A DNA stretch of 64,000 nt. Source: Magnaporthiopsis rhizophila (lineage: Eukaryota; Ascomycota; Sordariomycetes; Magnaporthales; Magnaporthaceae). The notes under the pieces are model-generated. The model was not told the origin of the DNA and searched no databases. It saw nothing but the letters and a program-made list of their open reading frames with translations. A program made the position numbers and the translations under genes. Every line of letters begins with the position of its first letter. Position 1 is the first letter of the stretch. Positions 53,254 through 64,000 of the stretch are shown one piece after another. Location: contig PYSS01000158.1 in the NCBI GenBank assembly GCA_003049465.1, positions 1-64,000 of the forward strand, in the 5' to 3' direction.

Positions 53254-56208
53254 CTACTCAGCCACAGATATGACCTGGAGGTACGCGTCGATATAGAGCC
53301 GGTTCTGCAGCACTGCAGACGCGCCCGGGCGTATCTTGACGTTGCCGCCAAACCCGATGCTGAAGGTCGCATCCCCGCTCTGGACCCTGACCTTGCCGGC
53401 GAGGATGGTGCACATGCGCGTGCAGCGCGCGTCTGGGCTCAGCGAGAGACTGCAACCGGGCTTCAGGAACTCGACCCTGCAGGACACACCATGCGCGACG
53501 GGCACCAGCTTTTGGCCCGTCAGATAGGCGCTCGAGAACGCAATGTCTGTTCGAGGGGAACGTTGGGCAGTTAGCATCAAAATACAGTCAAATGGAAAGG
53601 TGATAATGGGAAGCACATACCGTCCGACCCGTCTTCGTTGCCCGATATAACGCCAGGACCAAACTCCCAGTCGTCCATTTCGAGGGTGCCGCCCAGCCCA
53701 GATCCCAATGGAACCATGTCCCTGCCGATGTCCCGTTGTCCTGCAGCGTGATTCTCGCGGCGGTTCGGGCCAGTTTCACGGCCCTGGCCTTCCGAGACAC
53801 TTTTTCCATGTGTCGAGGTCTTGTCGGAATCCTGGATCAGACGGTCTCGGGTTGGCAGGACTGGGGCTGGGGCTTCAACACCATCCATAGGAGTGCCCGC
53901 ATCCACCTCGTCAGGGCCCTTTGCCGCCTCTGCAGCTTCTTCGGCGGCTGAAGCAGTGCGAGACGGCGCGCCAACGCGGCGCCAAGAGGGCCGCGAGAGG
54001 TCCTTCAGGTTGTAGTTTGGCGCTTTTGCGGTGCGGCTCCGGGTTGGCCACTCGGCTGCTGCCGCCGCCGCTGCTGCTGCCAAGCTCAGAGATTCCTCCG
54101 TCTCGCGCGCCTTGGGCTTTTCCACTCTGGGAGTCGTCTTTTGAGCCTCCCGAGCAGCTTTTGCCTTTTGTTTGGATTGTGCTGAGAGCCGACTGGCGGC
54201 GGCATTCGCGGCGGAATAAACCTCTCCTCTCACTTTGGCAGGATCGAGGTGAGGGAAGCGTTCAGCGGCTTCTTTTTTGCTTTGCGCCCGCAGGGAGCAG
54301 TGGGTCTGGCGCCCATGGTAAACGCAGTTGGCGCAGCCGTAGATCATGAACTGGGGGTGAACGGGAGCATCAGGCGGCATCGTGACGCAGCCTTTGTATG
54401 GGCCATGACCCCCCTTGCACCGGGTACACGGATCCGGGGCATAAGGGCCTGTGATCTGCATGATCATGGAAGAGACATCCCGTGGCACCGAGTCTTTGAA
54501 CTGGTGCGATGCTATCCACGCATCGTTCCACTCCAATGCGCGAAGCCGGCGCAGATTCAAGAAGTCCCGAACGTACATCTTCTCGGGGATTTCCCCGCGA
54601 TGGACGACGGTGAACTGCTGGATGTACTTCCACATCAGGTCGAGGTTAGCTGGCATGGGGGCAGAGAAGTCCCCGTTCTTAGACTTGGCGACCGTCTGTA
54701 TCCCCATGGCCCTGGGCGGCGGAGCGGGAGCAGCGGCAGCAGACGTTTCCATTGCAGGGCGTTGCTGGGTCGAGCGAGGTGCTGCCTGGCCCGGAGGAGA
54801 TTTACCCCAAGACTTGTCGGGGAGGTCGGAATACCCCGTGCCATGCTCCTCAACTGGGCCAGAATCCTCATCTGAGCTTCCGTCAGAGCTTCTGTCTGAG
54901 CTCTCGCCTGAGCCGCTCCGTGGTCCTTCAGGGCGTGATAAATGCCCAGAGGGTTGAGGGCTGCTGTGATCGGAGACCTCAAAGAGATCACCGTCACAGT
55001 CCGAGTCCCGAGAAGATTCGTCGTCGGGGACATCAGCGGACGGTGCAGCTGGCTGGGGATCGGAGAGCACCAGTTTGATGGCCGTGGCGACGGCTGTCGC
55101 ATACGTTTCCGGCTTCTCCTGGGTGACGACTATTGCACATGAAGTTGGCGACTTGTTTCCGTAGGTTCCTTTTTTAGTCAAGGTTCCATCGTTATTGTCG
55201 TGGAAGGTGGCTGACCAGTGCTCTCGCTGTAACGTGATATTTAGCAGGTTGGTTATAGCATGGAATCGAGGGAAGCAAGGTAGAACTGCTGGTTTATCCG
55301 ACATACCTTGAAATGATGACCCAAGCCGGGAAGATCGCTGAATGACGTATTGCAATCGACGACAGGGCACGGCCAGGGCTTTTCCGAGAAAACATCAGTG
55401 GTGTAGCCACCTGGAATGATAGCGCCGTATGTATCTAGCAAACTGCCGTCGCGCGCTTTGAAGAGATGGCGTTAGTTTTCTGGCGATAAGGCGTAAAGGA
55501 TCGCTACAGTAAGACGCACTCTTGAAATGACAATACTTTCTTCCATCTGGCGCCGTCGTCAAATGAGGTGGGATGTAGTCGGTCGTGCTGTTCCCGCCTA
55601 CAACGACTGTGGGATTGGCGTCTATTCGAACTGAATGTTAGTAAAATGTTTTTTTACAAGGCAAATAAATGATTGCTAAGTATACAAGCGATAATAACGC
55701 GTTTACTTAAATACGGCCTTATTGTATCCACTTTAAAGAATGGATAAAAAGGGTAAAATCGGTGTTTACAAGCTGTAAATGTAACGAGCTTACCTTTTGT
55801 GCGTTTTGCGTTCGGATTATCATCAGCCTCTGCGCTTTTCCGTCGTTTTTCAACCCGATTTTGATTTGTGGAATTGAAGCTCCAGCTCGTGCTCGAATCG
55901 CTGCTGTCGATATCGCTTTTAATCTTCAAGATATCGTGGAAGCCGGAACGGGCTTTTACGCCATTTGTCAATGGCCTCGGTGCTTCGTGCTTGATCGGCG
56001 AATGCCCATTCGCAGATGGCTGTTTGTGGATGGGCGTCATTTTGCCGCCTCCGCTCCGCCGCATCATGAAGCGCGGAGCAGTGCTGCCCGAGGCGTTGAG
56101 TGGTGGTGCTGAGAGCGGCGGCACTGGCGACTGGGTGGTTGGGGGGTCCCTCCACGGCGCCGACCGCCGCGGGCCTGTCGAGGCGGCAGGCTTGCTAGAC
56201 GGGTCCAT
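53254..56208 (-). CDS. C2H2 / DUF3716 / cupin-like multidomain nuclear protein
   Basis: Five exons: 56208-55794, 55621-55520, 55455-55307, 55226-53621 and 53546-53254, giving 854 residues; introns of 172, 64, 80 and 74 nt are GT-AG with CTAAC-like branch sites. The N-terminal 140 residues are disordered with basic patches (KRRKS, KRTK). A C2H2-type finger is formed across exons 3-4 (CPVVDCNTSFSDLPG, then HHFKREH), about residues 195-225. An acidic Ser-rich stretch follows (DESSRDSDCDGD onward). The DUF3716 zinc-binding region has the Cys pattern CTRCKGGHGPYKGC and CANCVYHGRQTHC (about 445-500). The C-terminal 95 residues, joined by the last intron, look like a small cupin barrel of the Mif2/CENP-C type (FLKPGCSLSLSPD, LAGKVRVQSGD). 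The combination suggests a chromatin or DNA-associated factor; this is inference. Confidence 0.78.
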
Positions 56209-56770
56209 GGCCGAGATTCAACACACCTGCAAGAAAACAGCCTGAGTGCCAAAGCGCGTGCCACGCGCGGGCGGCGCTCGCTCTGTTTCAGGCAATTAAC
56301 GCGACACCGGATGCCACCTCGCAGCGCGTTTGGTTCGGCGGTGGTAGGTCGGTAGGTCTTGTTGGAGCGTTGGAATGGAAATGGAAAGGCTGGGAAACCT
56401 TAAGCCAGTAGGTAGGTACCCACAGGTAGGCAGGTTGCTAGGTAAGGTTGCTCCCGAATCGCTCAGAGCATCCATGGATTGCACCCGCAGGCAAAAGCAG
56501 CCCGGTCCACAACGTTGGCACCCAGATTGGTTTACCAGTGCCAAGTATTTGCTTCCGGCAGAATTACACCGCCTGCTGGGACACTTTGGTGGCATTTGTT
56601 CCCATCCTTGTAAACCCACAGGCAGGGCAAGGGCAGGTGCAAGGGCCCGGCTGCCCTTCCCTGCAATCACCACTCGGTGCACACCAACAAAAAACGTCGA
56701 TCCCTAGATGAAAACGTGCTGGTGGTTCCTATGCTTTTAAAACGGAATTCATACTTAGAAGAAAGAGATT

Positions 56771-56812
<42 letters not shown>

Positions 56813-58356
56813 CGAGATTCATAACCTACCAGAATGGAACGTGAAAGCAGGTGGAACCCTAATGCCAAGATTGCTTTAAAGGGAGGCGTCTATCAAAGCC
56901 GCCTTCAAGGTCTCAGCGTGAGGTTAGCTGAATTTGAAACCAGGAGAAACCGGAAAACAAAACCTCTGGTGACACCCGTTCTCCCCGCGCAAGCCCCCAG
57001 CTCCGGTGTTGATCGACAAACCATTCCATTCCATTCGACGAAGCGACCGCCTGTTGTCAATGAGTGATTTTTTTACTTCTTTTCCTTGGCTGCGCGCTTT
57101 TACGGAACAGGAAGCGAAAGCCCACGTCTTTCCATAAAATGTCGGCGACCATCCCGCCCTGTCGCACTATGGAAGCGCTTAACGCCGGTAGGTCTTGGCG
57201 TTCATGGTCCAGATCTCAGCTCCCTACCGTGGTAGGTAGGCAGTGTCTCACGGCGGAACATGGAATTCGAGCCCGTATGCTTCTGCCATCGAATGCTTCG
57301 AGAAATAAGGGCCCCCAGTCTCGGGCCTATTTTGTCTCGGGAGTGGGCGAGTGATAGGTTTGAGTATTGGCTGCTGTATCTCCCCGTCTTCCATTTCCCG
57401 CGACAGCACGGCGAGGAAACCCGTCTGAGAAAGCGCTGTGGCTTCTTTCCAGGGGTGTCCCCGTCCATCCATGTCGTTGGGAAGCGACGGCGGGCGACGG
57501 TGGGGCTGCCAGACCTAGCGCCAGCCACAAGGCTCTTGGCCCGTCGCGGACCAGAGCCCGCTCAGATCTTCTGGCCCACCGTGCACACCCTGGCGGCAGT
57601 TGCCCGCTCCAGTACCCCCCTGTGTCCGTCCGAACATGTCCCCATCCAAACTTGCTGTCAGTCCGATGTCTCCTGGATGAGATCGGAGGGTTGAAAGGCA
57701 GCGCTTGGCGACCTCCTAGTTTGGGTCGGAACCGTAGCCTCGGAGATTTTCTTCCTGCTCTGACATGCCCTTGCGTCTTGTCTTTCAAATGTATCATGTA
57801 GTTTACACAAGACTGCCACCCGTAACACACATAGGACAGTCAAGCCAGAAAAGGAGTTGACGCCGACCACCTTCCGCACCTAAGCCTCGCCGCCCTACGT
57901 GGCAAGTCCCCCGGTATCTTCCGTAGATCATTATGTACAAGGAATCACTCCTCTAAGCGCAGAGGACTCCCCGAGTCCCTTGTAACGGAGGCTGAATTCG
58001 GCCTGCAGGGTACGGCAGCCCACATCCTTTCGAATTGCTTGTTGTTTCATAGACCCGCTGAGGCCCTGGGCACAAGCAACTGCCGTCACAATGTGGCTGG
58101 CTTGGCGATACCCGTGCATCCCATTAATGTCATCCGATTTCTCCTGTTCATAATGGTTTGGGTCGTCTCCCATCTTCTTCTAGCATGGAGAAGGCGGGCA
58201 TCTTTCTATCATCCATTTTTACCCCAAGGGCGGGCCCCTGAGACCCCGGACGGTCGTTCATCTCGTCGCTTTCTCCGTACCCGTTCGTTTCTCTGATACC
58301 CGTTGGCTTTTCTCGCAAATTTCATCAGCCTCATAGAATATTTTTACTCGTTAATC
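56209..58356. other. Divergent intergenic region, about 2.1 kb
   Basis: Lies between divergently transcribed genes and must hold both promoters. A 37-nt poly-A tract is at 56775-56811 and short GTAGGTAG runs occur near 56345-56440. Open frames at 57260-57830 on both strands overlap and have no domains. No gene is supported. Confidence 0.5.
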
Positions 58357-61300
58357 ATGTCCGAACGATCATGCCCGGTCTCCGGTTCCATGGGCGGAAA
58401 ATGCCCTGGATCAAGGATGGGCCAGCGAGGAGGCAGTCAGTCACTTCGCGGACCACGTGGATGTTCCTTTTCCGGGTATTGCCAGCCTGGAGATATCCAT
58501 GCCGCCTTTGACGTGAGTATCCACTACCTAGGTACCCATCGCCCAAGATAGTGATCGCCCTCTGACTCGATCAACCCATGTATAGATCCCAAGGGGCGTT
58601 GATGCCGAGGAGTGGCTAAGACTGCGGTATGGCCTCCGAGATCCCGCCATCATGAGTCTTGCTGCCAAAACCCAACCAACACGCACAGGAACTAACCCAC
58701 ATGCAGTGAGCGCAAAACAATCAACGAGGTCCTCTACTCAAACATACCAGCCCCAAAAGTCCTCAACAAAACAAAGAACATCGACACGCTCACGGCTAGC
58801 GACCACGACCTGCTCGCCGTCGCTCTCGGCGCCCCTGCACGGCAGGTCATCCTCAGGGCCGAGGAGGTCGGCCCCAGGAGCGGCTGGAGGGATGGCTACC
58901 TGACGGCCGAGTACGGCTTCGTCCCTGCCGATGCCGACGAGTCCCCCGCGGCCCTAGCGGCATCACCCGGTCGCATCTGGTCGGACCTCTGCGAGCGCAT
59001 GCCGGGCTGCGTGGCCCGGGGCCGCGTCAGGGACTCGGTGGCCGCCCTGCCCGTCGTCGAGGGCACCGAGGACGTCATCCCGGACGCCGCCCTGTGGGCT
59101 GCGTGCGTCGCCCTGGGCATGCTCTGCTCCATCTACCGGTACGAGGAGAACAACGACGGGAGCGAGGGCGTCAGCGTTACCTCGTCGTCGGCGGGCAAGC
59201 GTATGGTCGAGATGAGCGACGACGTCGTGGAGGAGCTCAAGGGGATCCCGAAGAGCATCGGCCTCCCGTACTTTCAGGTCTCCAAGCGCCTAGGGAGGGC
59301 CATCCCGCATCTCAGCTTCGTCGACCAGTCGTCCTACAACACCAAAGTCAGGGATCCCAAGTCTGTCTACCCTTACGTGGCCCGCTTCGACAACATTGAC
59401 CTGAGATGGCCAATGTTTGGCGAGAGGACCGAGATTGCCTTTCTCAAGGGCTGTGCAGACACATCTGGTAAGTGAACCCTGCCGCTCTGTGCCCTGTTGC
59501 CGCTGCTCTTCTTGTTCTTTTCCATCGGCCGTTCTAACAAGAAATAATCACAGCCTCTTTCCAGCACGGCCCAGACGCAATCGCCAGCTGTCAAGAGCAT
59601 GTGATGAACAGGAACGTGGAGGGACTCCTGCGCGAGCTGATCCGACTGAAGGAGATACTGGAAAGGATGCCAAACGCCTTTCACTCGATATCGCCGAACC
59701 CAAGCTCTGGCGACAACTTCGTTTCGGCTGAGGAATGGGTGAGATGGGGACAGTTCTCCAAGCCCCTATCCAAGCGCTGCGCAGCGGCTTCTGGCCTGCA
59801 GTTCCCACCCTATCTCCTTATGGACGCCTTCCTTGGGCGGAAAAGGTACGACTCCTTCCTAGGGGCCGAGGGCGTTCATCTGAGGGCCTGGCAGCCGGCG
59901 AACCTGCGCGCTTTCATCGCAGCTGTCGAGTACCACTACAGCGTCCCCGAGTTCGTCGAGGCGTCGGGCGACGCCCGGCTCATGGGAGTGTTGGACGGCA
60001 TCGTGGAAGCTTATTCCGGAGAGCGTGGGTTCCTGGGAGTCCACCGCTACAAAGTGTTTGGCATCCTCGAAGTTGCTGCGAAGACGGGGCGCACCGAGAC
60101 GAACGGCGCTTCTGGTGCGGCTGACGACACCAAGCCGTGGGAAGAGACTCACAAGCAGTTCTCCGAGTCGATGCGCGAGCGCCTCGAGCCCTACAGGGGA
60201 GACATCCCCGAGCCTCACCAGATGCGCGGCACCTTTGAGGAGTGCAGGTACCGCGCAAAGATACTCAGCCGTGACTTTGTCGACAACGACCCGGCCCGGA
60301 CCATCGCCGGCGTGACGCTCGATATCCAGAACACGGGCATCACCTTCCAGCCGGGAGATCGCCTAGCCGTCATGCCGCTCAACGGCTGGGAGGAGTGCGC
60401 CCGAGTTGCCGCAGCGCTCGGCCTTGACGCCCTGCTGGACGCGCCCGTAAAGCTTGACTCTAGATGGACGCGATTTGCCAAGCACATCGAGTCCGTTTCG
60501 CGGTCCGGCCCGGGGCCCGACCTGACCGTTAAGGACATACTCCGCCGCGGCCACCTGGCACCGCTGACACAGGAGCTCGTGCTCAAGATCCACTCCATGC
60601 TGCGGGCATCGTCCAACAGTGTCCTGCAGGTTCTTGCAACCGACGAGTGGCCCGTCAGGGGCTCTCTAGGCGATCTCCTGCAGTCGGCCGTGCTCGACAC
60701 TCCCTCGAGCGTCTGGGATCAGGCCTTCGATCTCCAGGGGGATTTGGCCTGGCTTGGCGAGCTCATCCCTGTCGAAGTGCCCAGGACCTACTCCATCTCC
60801 AGCTTCCCCGACGAGCTCCTCCCGAGCACGGTCGACCTGACCGTCTCGCGCTCCGAGTACCAGCTCTGCTCTACGTTCGCCGGCAAGGATCACGTCGCCA
60901 GGTCCGGCGTCAGCAGCGGCTTCCTGAACCCGGCGGTGTCGTCGCACGATGAGATGATGCCGATAGACGAGGACGTCATGATCGGCGTGTCGCGGCCGGT
61001 GGCGTTCCAGCTGCCGCTCGACGGCGCAGCACCCTGCGCCTTCTTCGCGGGCGGCAGCGGCATTGCTCCCTTCCGCAGCTTCTGGCAGGCCCGCATCGGG
61101 ACAGGGACGGTCGGGCGCAACATCCTGTACCTGGGTGTGCAGTCGCGTGAGAAGTTCTGCTACGAGAACGAGCTGCGCGAGTACGTCGGCAGTGGCCAGA
61201 TGGAGGTGCACCTCGCCTTCTCGCGCGATTCCCGCGGGCTGGTGTTTGACCCCTATAGTCGCGACCTGGTTGAGCGCAAGGTCACACCACGCTATATCGA

Positions 61301-63662
61301 TGCTTTGATCATCGAGCAGGGTGCCACCGTCTGCGATATGGTGATGAGCAAGAAGCAGGGCGGGCTCGGCGGCTATCTATACGTGTGCGGCTCCGTCTCG
61401 GTGTTCGAATCCGTCATGAGTGGCATCAAGAAGGCCATCTACAACCACCGTACGGCCACCATGGAATCCGCCGACGTCATCGTCAACACGGCTTTTGCCG
61501 AGCGCCGCTTCATGCTCGACGTCTTCATGACGCCCAAGCCGCTGCCGTGCAACCTCCCAACCATCCCCATGTCGCAGCTGGCCCTCAACACTGGCCACAG
61601 GCCCGGTGAGCGGATGTGGATCGGCGTCCATGGCAAAGCGTACGACGTTACCGACTTCTGTCCCATGCACCCGGGCGGCACGCTCATCATCAAGTCGAAC
61701 GCCGGCGTCGACTGCTCCAAGTCGTTCGACAACCTCGCTCACACCAACAACCCGGAGGTCAGCAGCCTCCTGACCAAGTACTTTGTCGGCCACCTGACGC
61801 CCAAGCCCGAATTTCACGGCAACGACGAGCTGGGCGGCCTCTACGACCTCTGGGCCGACTACCTGCGCACGAGCGTCGAGACACTGGTGGCCCAGAACTT
61901 CGAGATGAACCTCATTGTGGGCGAGAAGATGGACTCACCTATCGACCCGAGCATGGTTTGGTTCCAGGGCAACATGTTCTCCATGAAGGGTGTCCGGATC
62001 TTCTACAAGTACCAGTCGAGACTTCTGCAAAGCGGCTTCTCGGCCCTCTTCGGCCCCAAGTTCCAGGAGCTGGTGCTGAAGCTGTCTTTCAGCCTCGCCA
62101 ATGCCGCTTCTGCTGGCACCTCGCCGCGGCTCCCCGACGTTCTCGGCGTCATCGCGCGCGCAAAGACGTCCAACGAGGCCGTGACGACGTCCAAGGAGAT
62201 CTCGGCCATCGGCCGCTTCATCAGCCACAGCGAGGACGCGCGCTTCCACGAGCAGGGTATCATAAACTACGCGACCCAGGCTATCGCGCTGGACATGGGC
62301 CTGCTCGAGGACATCCGCATGGAGGCCTGCCATGGCATGGACGCCTTCGACGTCTTGTCCGGCCTGGATAAAGGCGTGTCCGAGACCGAGACGGCCACGG
62401 TCCTGGCCAAGTTCCTGATGCAGGTGCTGGAGCGCATGGCGAAGCGGCTCGAGATCTTCTACGGCAAGCTCGCGCAGCTCTCGGTGTACAAGCCCGAGAT
62501 CGAGCGGAACCCGGCCCGGACGCGCTGGCACCTCGTGCGGCAGCGCGTGCGCGACGGGTCCTTTTTTGTGCTCACGCAGGGCATGTCGGTCGCCGCGCCG
62601 CCGTCCTTCCAGTCGCGAAACCAGCAGACGGTCGACCTTGACCACATCGTCAGCCAGGTCCGGCACACCCTGGCCGCGAACCCGGCACCCATGCGTATGC
62701 AGAACCAGAACCAGAGCCAGCACCAGCAGCCGCAACAGCAGCATCGCCTCGTGGCAGCTTCTCCGGTGACCCAACCGGCAACAACGATGCCGACGCTCAA
62801 CTCGATGCACCACTCGCGGACGCAGGCGCCGCCCAACGGAACATCGGCCCTCGAGAGCTACGAGAACAGCAACGCGCTCAACCGCATGAGCACCTTTATA
62901 GACCGCAACATGCGTGCCATCCGTCGCTTGTCTCGCGTGCCCCCTGCCAGCCCCGTTGCTCCAACTTATGCTGCCCCGCCCCCTATCCCCGGCATGATCG
63001 CGTACGGCAACGACGGCGACGACAACACCAACAGCAGCAGCCACTTGCAGCAGATGTTGCAGCAGCAGAACCTGCCGTATCAAATCCGGACCCCGACGCC
63101 GCCGTCGAGCCGCAGCTCGAGCCGGCCCGCCGCGCTGGACCGCGCGCACATGGCATCGTCGCCTGAGCAGCAGCAGCAGCAACAGCACCTGATGTATACC
63201 GCGGGGGCGTTGACGAGCAGTCCGCTGGCGGAGAGGCGGGTATCGCCGATTACGGCACAGCAGTATCCGTATCCGCCCACGCCGCCCATGAGCGGTGCGA
63301 GCACCATGGCGGCCCTGATGGGCAAGATGAACGTGCGAGGGCGTGTAGGTAGTGGCAGTGGCAGTGGCAGCCCCGGAAGCAGAAGCAGCAGTCGGAACAA
63401 CAGCCCCGCCGCCCGTGGTGGTGGTGGTGGTTTCGGCCGCTCAGACTCGTATGCCGGGCCGTCGGCGGGACAGCACTTCCGCCAACCCTCGGTGAGCGCC
63501 GGCTCAGTTGTCGGCAGCGGTGGTGATGCCGGGGCAAGAGCGGGCAGGCCGCGGACGGCGACGAGTGCGAGCAGCGGTGGGTCTCTTAGGGCTTTCAAGC
63601 TGGTGAGCGTGGTCGCTGGACAGAATCAGGCGAGGACGCAGACGGTGCCGCCGACGTTTTAG
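58357..63662 (+). CDS. IDO/PrnB-like haem domain fused to NADPH/FAD reductase and cytochrome b5
   Basis: Four exons: 58357-58512, 58586-58626 (41 nt), 58707-59467 and 59554-63662, giving 1688 residues; introns of 73, 80 and 86 nt are GT-AG with CTAAC-type branch sites. Residues about 40-505 resemble the indoleamine 2,3-dioxygenase/PrnB superfamily: LPYFQVSKRLGRAIPHLSF is the haem-cap helix, and His about 483 in GFLGVHRYKVFG is the likely haem ligand. Residues about 540-970 are a cytochrome P450 reductase-type module: FQPGDRLAVMP, the FAD motif RTYSISSF (about 730), the NADPH motif AGGSGIAPFRSF (about 819) and YVCGSVSVFE (about 929). No flavodoxin (FMN) domain is present. Residues about 1005-1066 are cytochrome b5 with haem ligands His1025 (HPGG) and His1049 (LAHTNNPEV). 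A helical region (1070-1370) and a Gln/Ser/Pro-rich tail follow. Electrons likely pass NADPH-FAD-b5-haem. Substrate unknown. Confidence 0.85.
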
Positions 63663-64000
63663 AGGTGTCGGTGATGCGGGCGGGGAGTTTGGAGTCGAAG
63701 TTTCTGAGACAGAGAGCGTGTACTTTGGTTAGCATGTCTTAGTAGGTAGGTAGATAAAAACCGAGCGAAAACAAGGGGATCACTCTTCCGTCGCGTTGTT
63801 TCCGCTGTCTCTTCTCTCTTGTCTTCAACTTGAGGTGGTGATCATCCATCTCTGCCACGGTAGGAAAAGCTGGCACTACCACTTGCACCACCATAAAGCC
63901 AAAAAAAAAAAAAATATTTACTTTACTAGCTTTTAACTTGGGGACAAGCCCCAGCCTTGTCCCCCACAACATCTATGAACGACATCATGAAGGTCAGCCT
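63663..64000. other. Downstream region of the haem-reductase fusion
   Basis: Contains the 3' end of the fusion gene transcript and, near 63739-63972, a minus-strand frame without recognised domains across an A-run at 63901-63914. No gene supported before the window edge. Confidence 0.5.

Noticed and set aside
61935..63188. 417-codon minus-strand frame opposite the haem-reductase fusion
   Set aside because: Shadow of the coding strand, Arg/His/Leu-rich, with no domain.
1..64000. tRNA genes, rRNA, CRISPR arrays and a biosynthetic gene cluster
   Set aside because: Looked for T-loop motifs, direct-repeat arrays and clusters of synthases with tailoring enzymes; none seen. A covariance-model scan would be needed to exclude tRNAs fully.

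Overview
The window is nuclear DNA of a filamentous ascomycete (Pezizomycotina, most likely a Sordariomycete; genus not decided). The evidence is short GT-AG introns of about 54-175 nt with CTAAC/CTGAC-like branch sites, GC-rich third codon positions, and characteristic fungal genes: the fused tryptophan synthase trp-3, the cell-fusion protein prm1, a secreted catalase-peroxidase (KatG2 type), a DUF7025-type AAA ATPase, a DUF7708 protein and a DUF3716 protein. Gene models below were built by joining open frames at canonical splice sites; all coordinates are for this window.

Layout. 1-20 kb: secreted S28 serine peptidase (-), AAA ATPase (-), DUF7708 protein (+), a small Cys-containing gene with a frame break (+), a secreted Pro-Asp repeat protein (+), a SYLF-domain protein (+), an acidic orphan (+), and a secreted type-B carboxylesterase (+). 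20-29.7 kb: a gene-poor accessory stretch holding an assembly gap, hairpins, a decayed retroelement integrase and other broken coding fragments. 29.7-36.1 kb: KatG2 (+), an orphan (+), and a CorA-like transporter (-). 36.1-41.6 kb: a second gene-poor stretch with a complete 321-bp TA-flanked MITE and a decayed single-pass membrane protein gene. 41.6-63.7 kb: a dense housekeeping block with prm1 (+), trp-3 (-), mitochondrial ribosomal protein bL28m (-), a coiled-coil orphan (+), mitochondrial aspartate aminotransferase (-), a C2H2/DUF3716/cupin-like protein (-), and a 1688-residue fusion of an IDO/PrnB-like haem domain, an NADPH/FAD reductase and cytochrome b5 (+).

The two most notable observations are: (1) the aspartate aminotransferase gene appears to carry a 3-nt micro-exon (one Asp codon) followed by a 10-nt micro-exon, both bounded by canonical introns; (2) the b5-reductase-haem fusion looks like a self-sufficient NADPH-driven haem enzyme in which cytochrome b5 takes the place of an FMN domain. 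trp-3 and the aminotransferase each have one perfect TGACTCA (cpc-1/Gcn4 site) 155-181 bp upstream of the start codon, consistent with general amino-acid control. The other genes show no obvious shared pathway and no biosynthetic cluster is evident.
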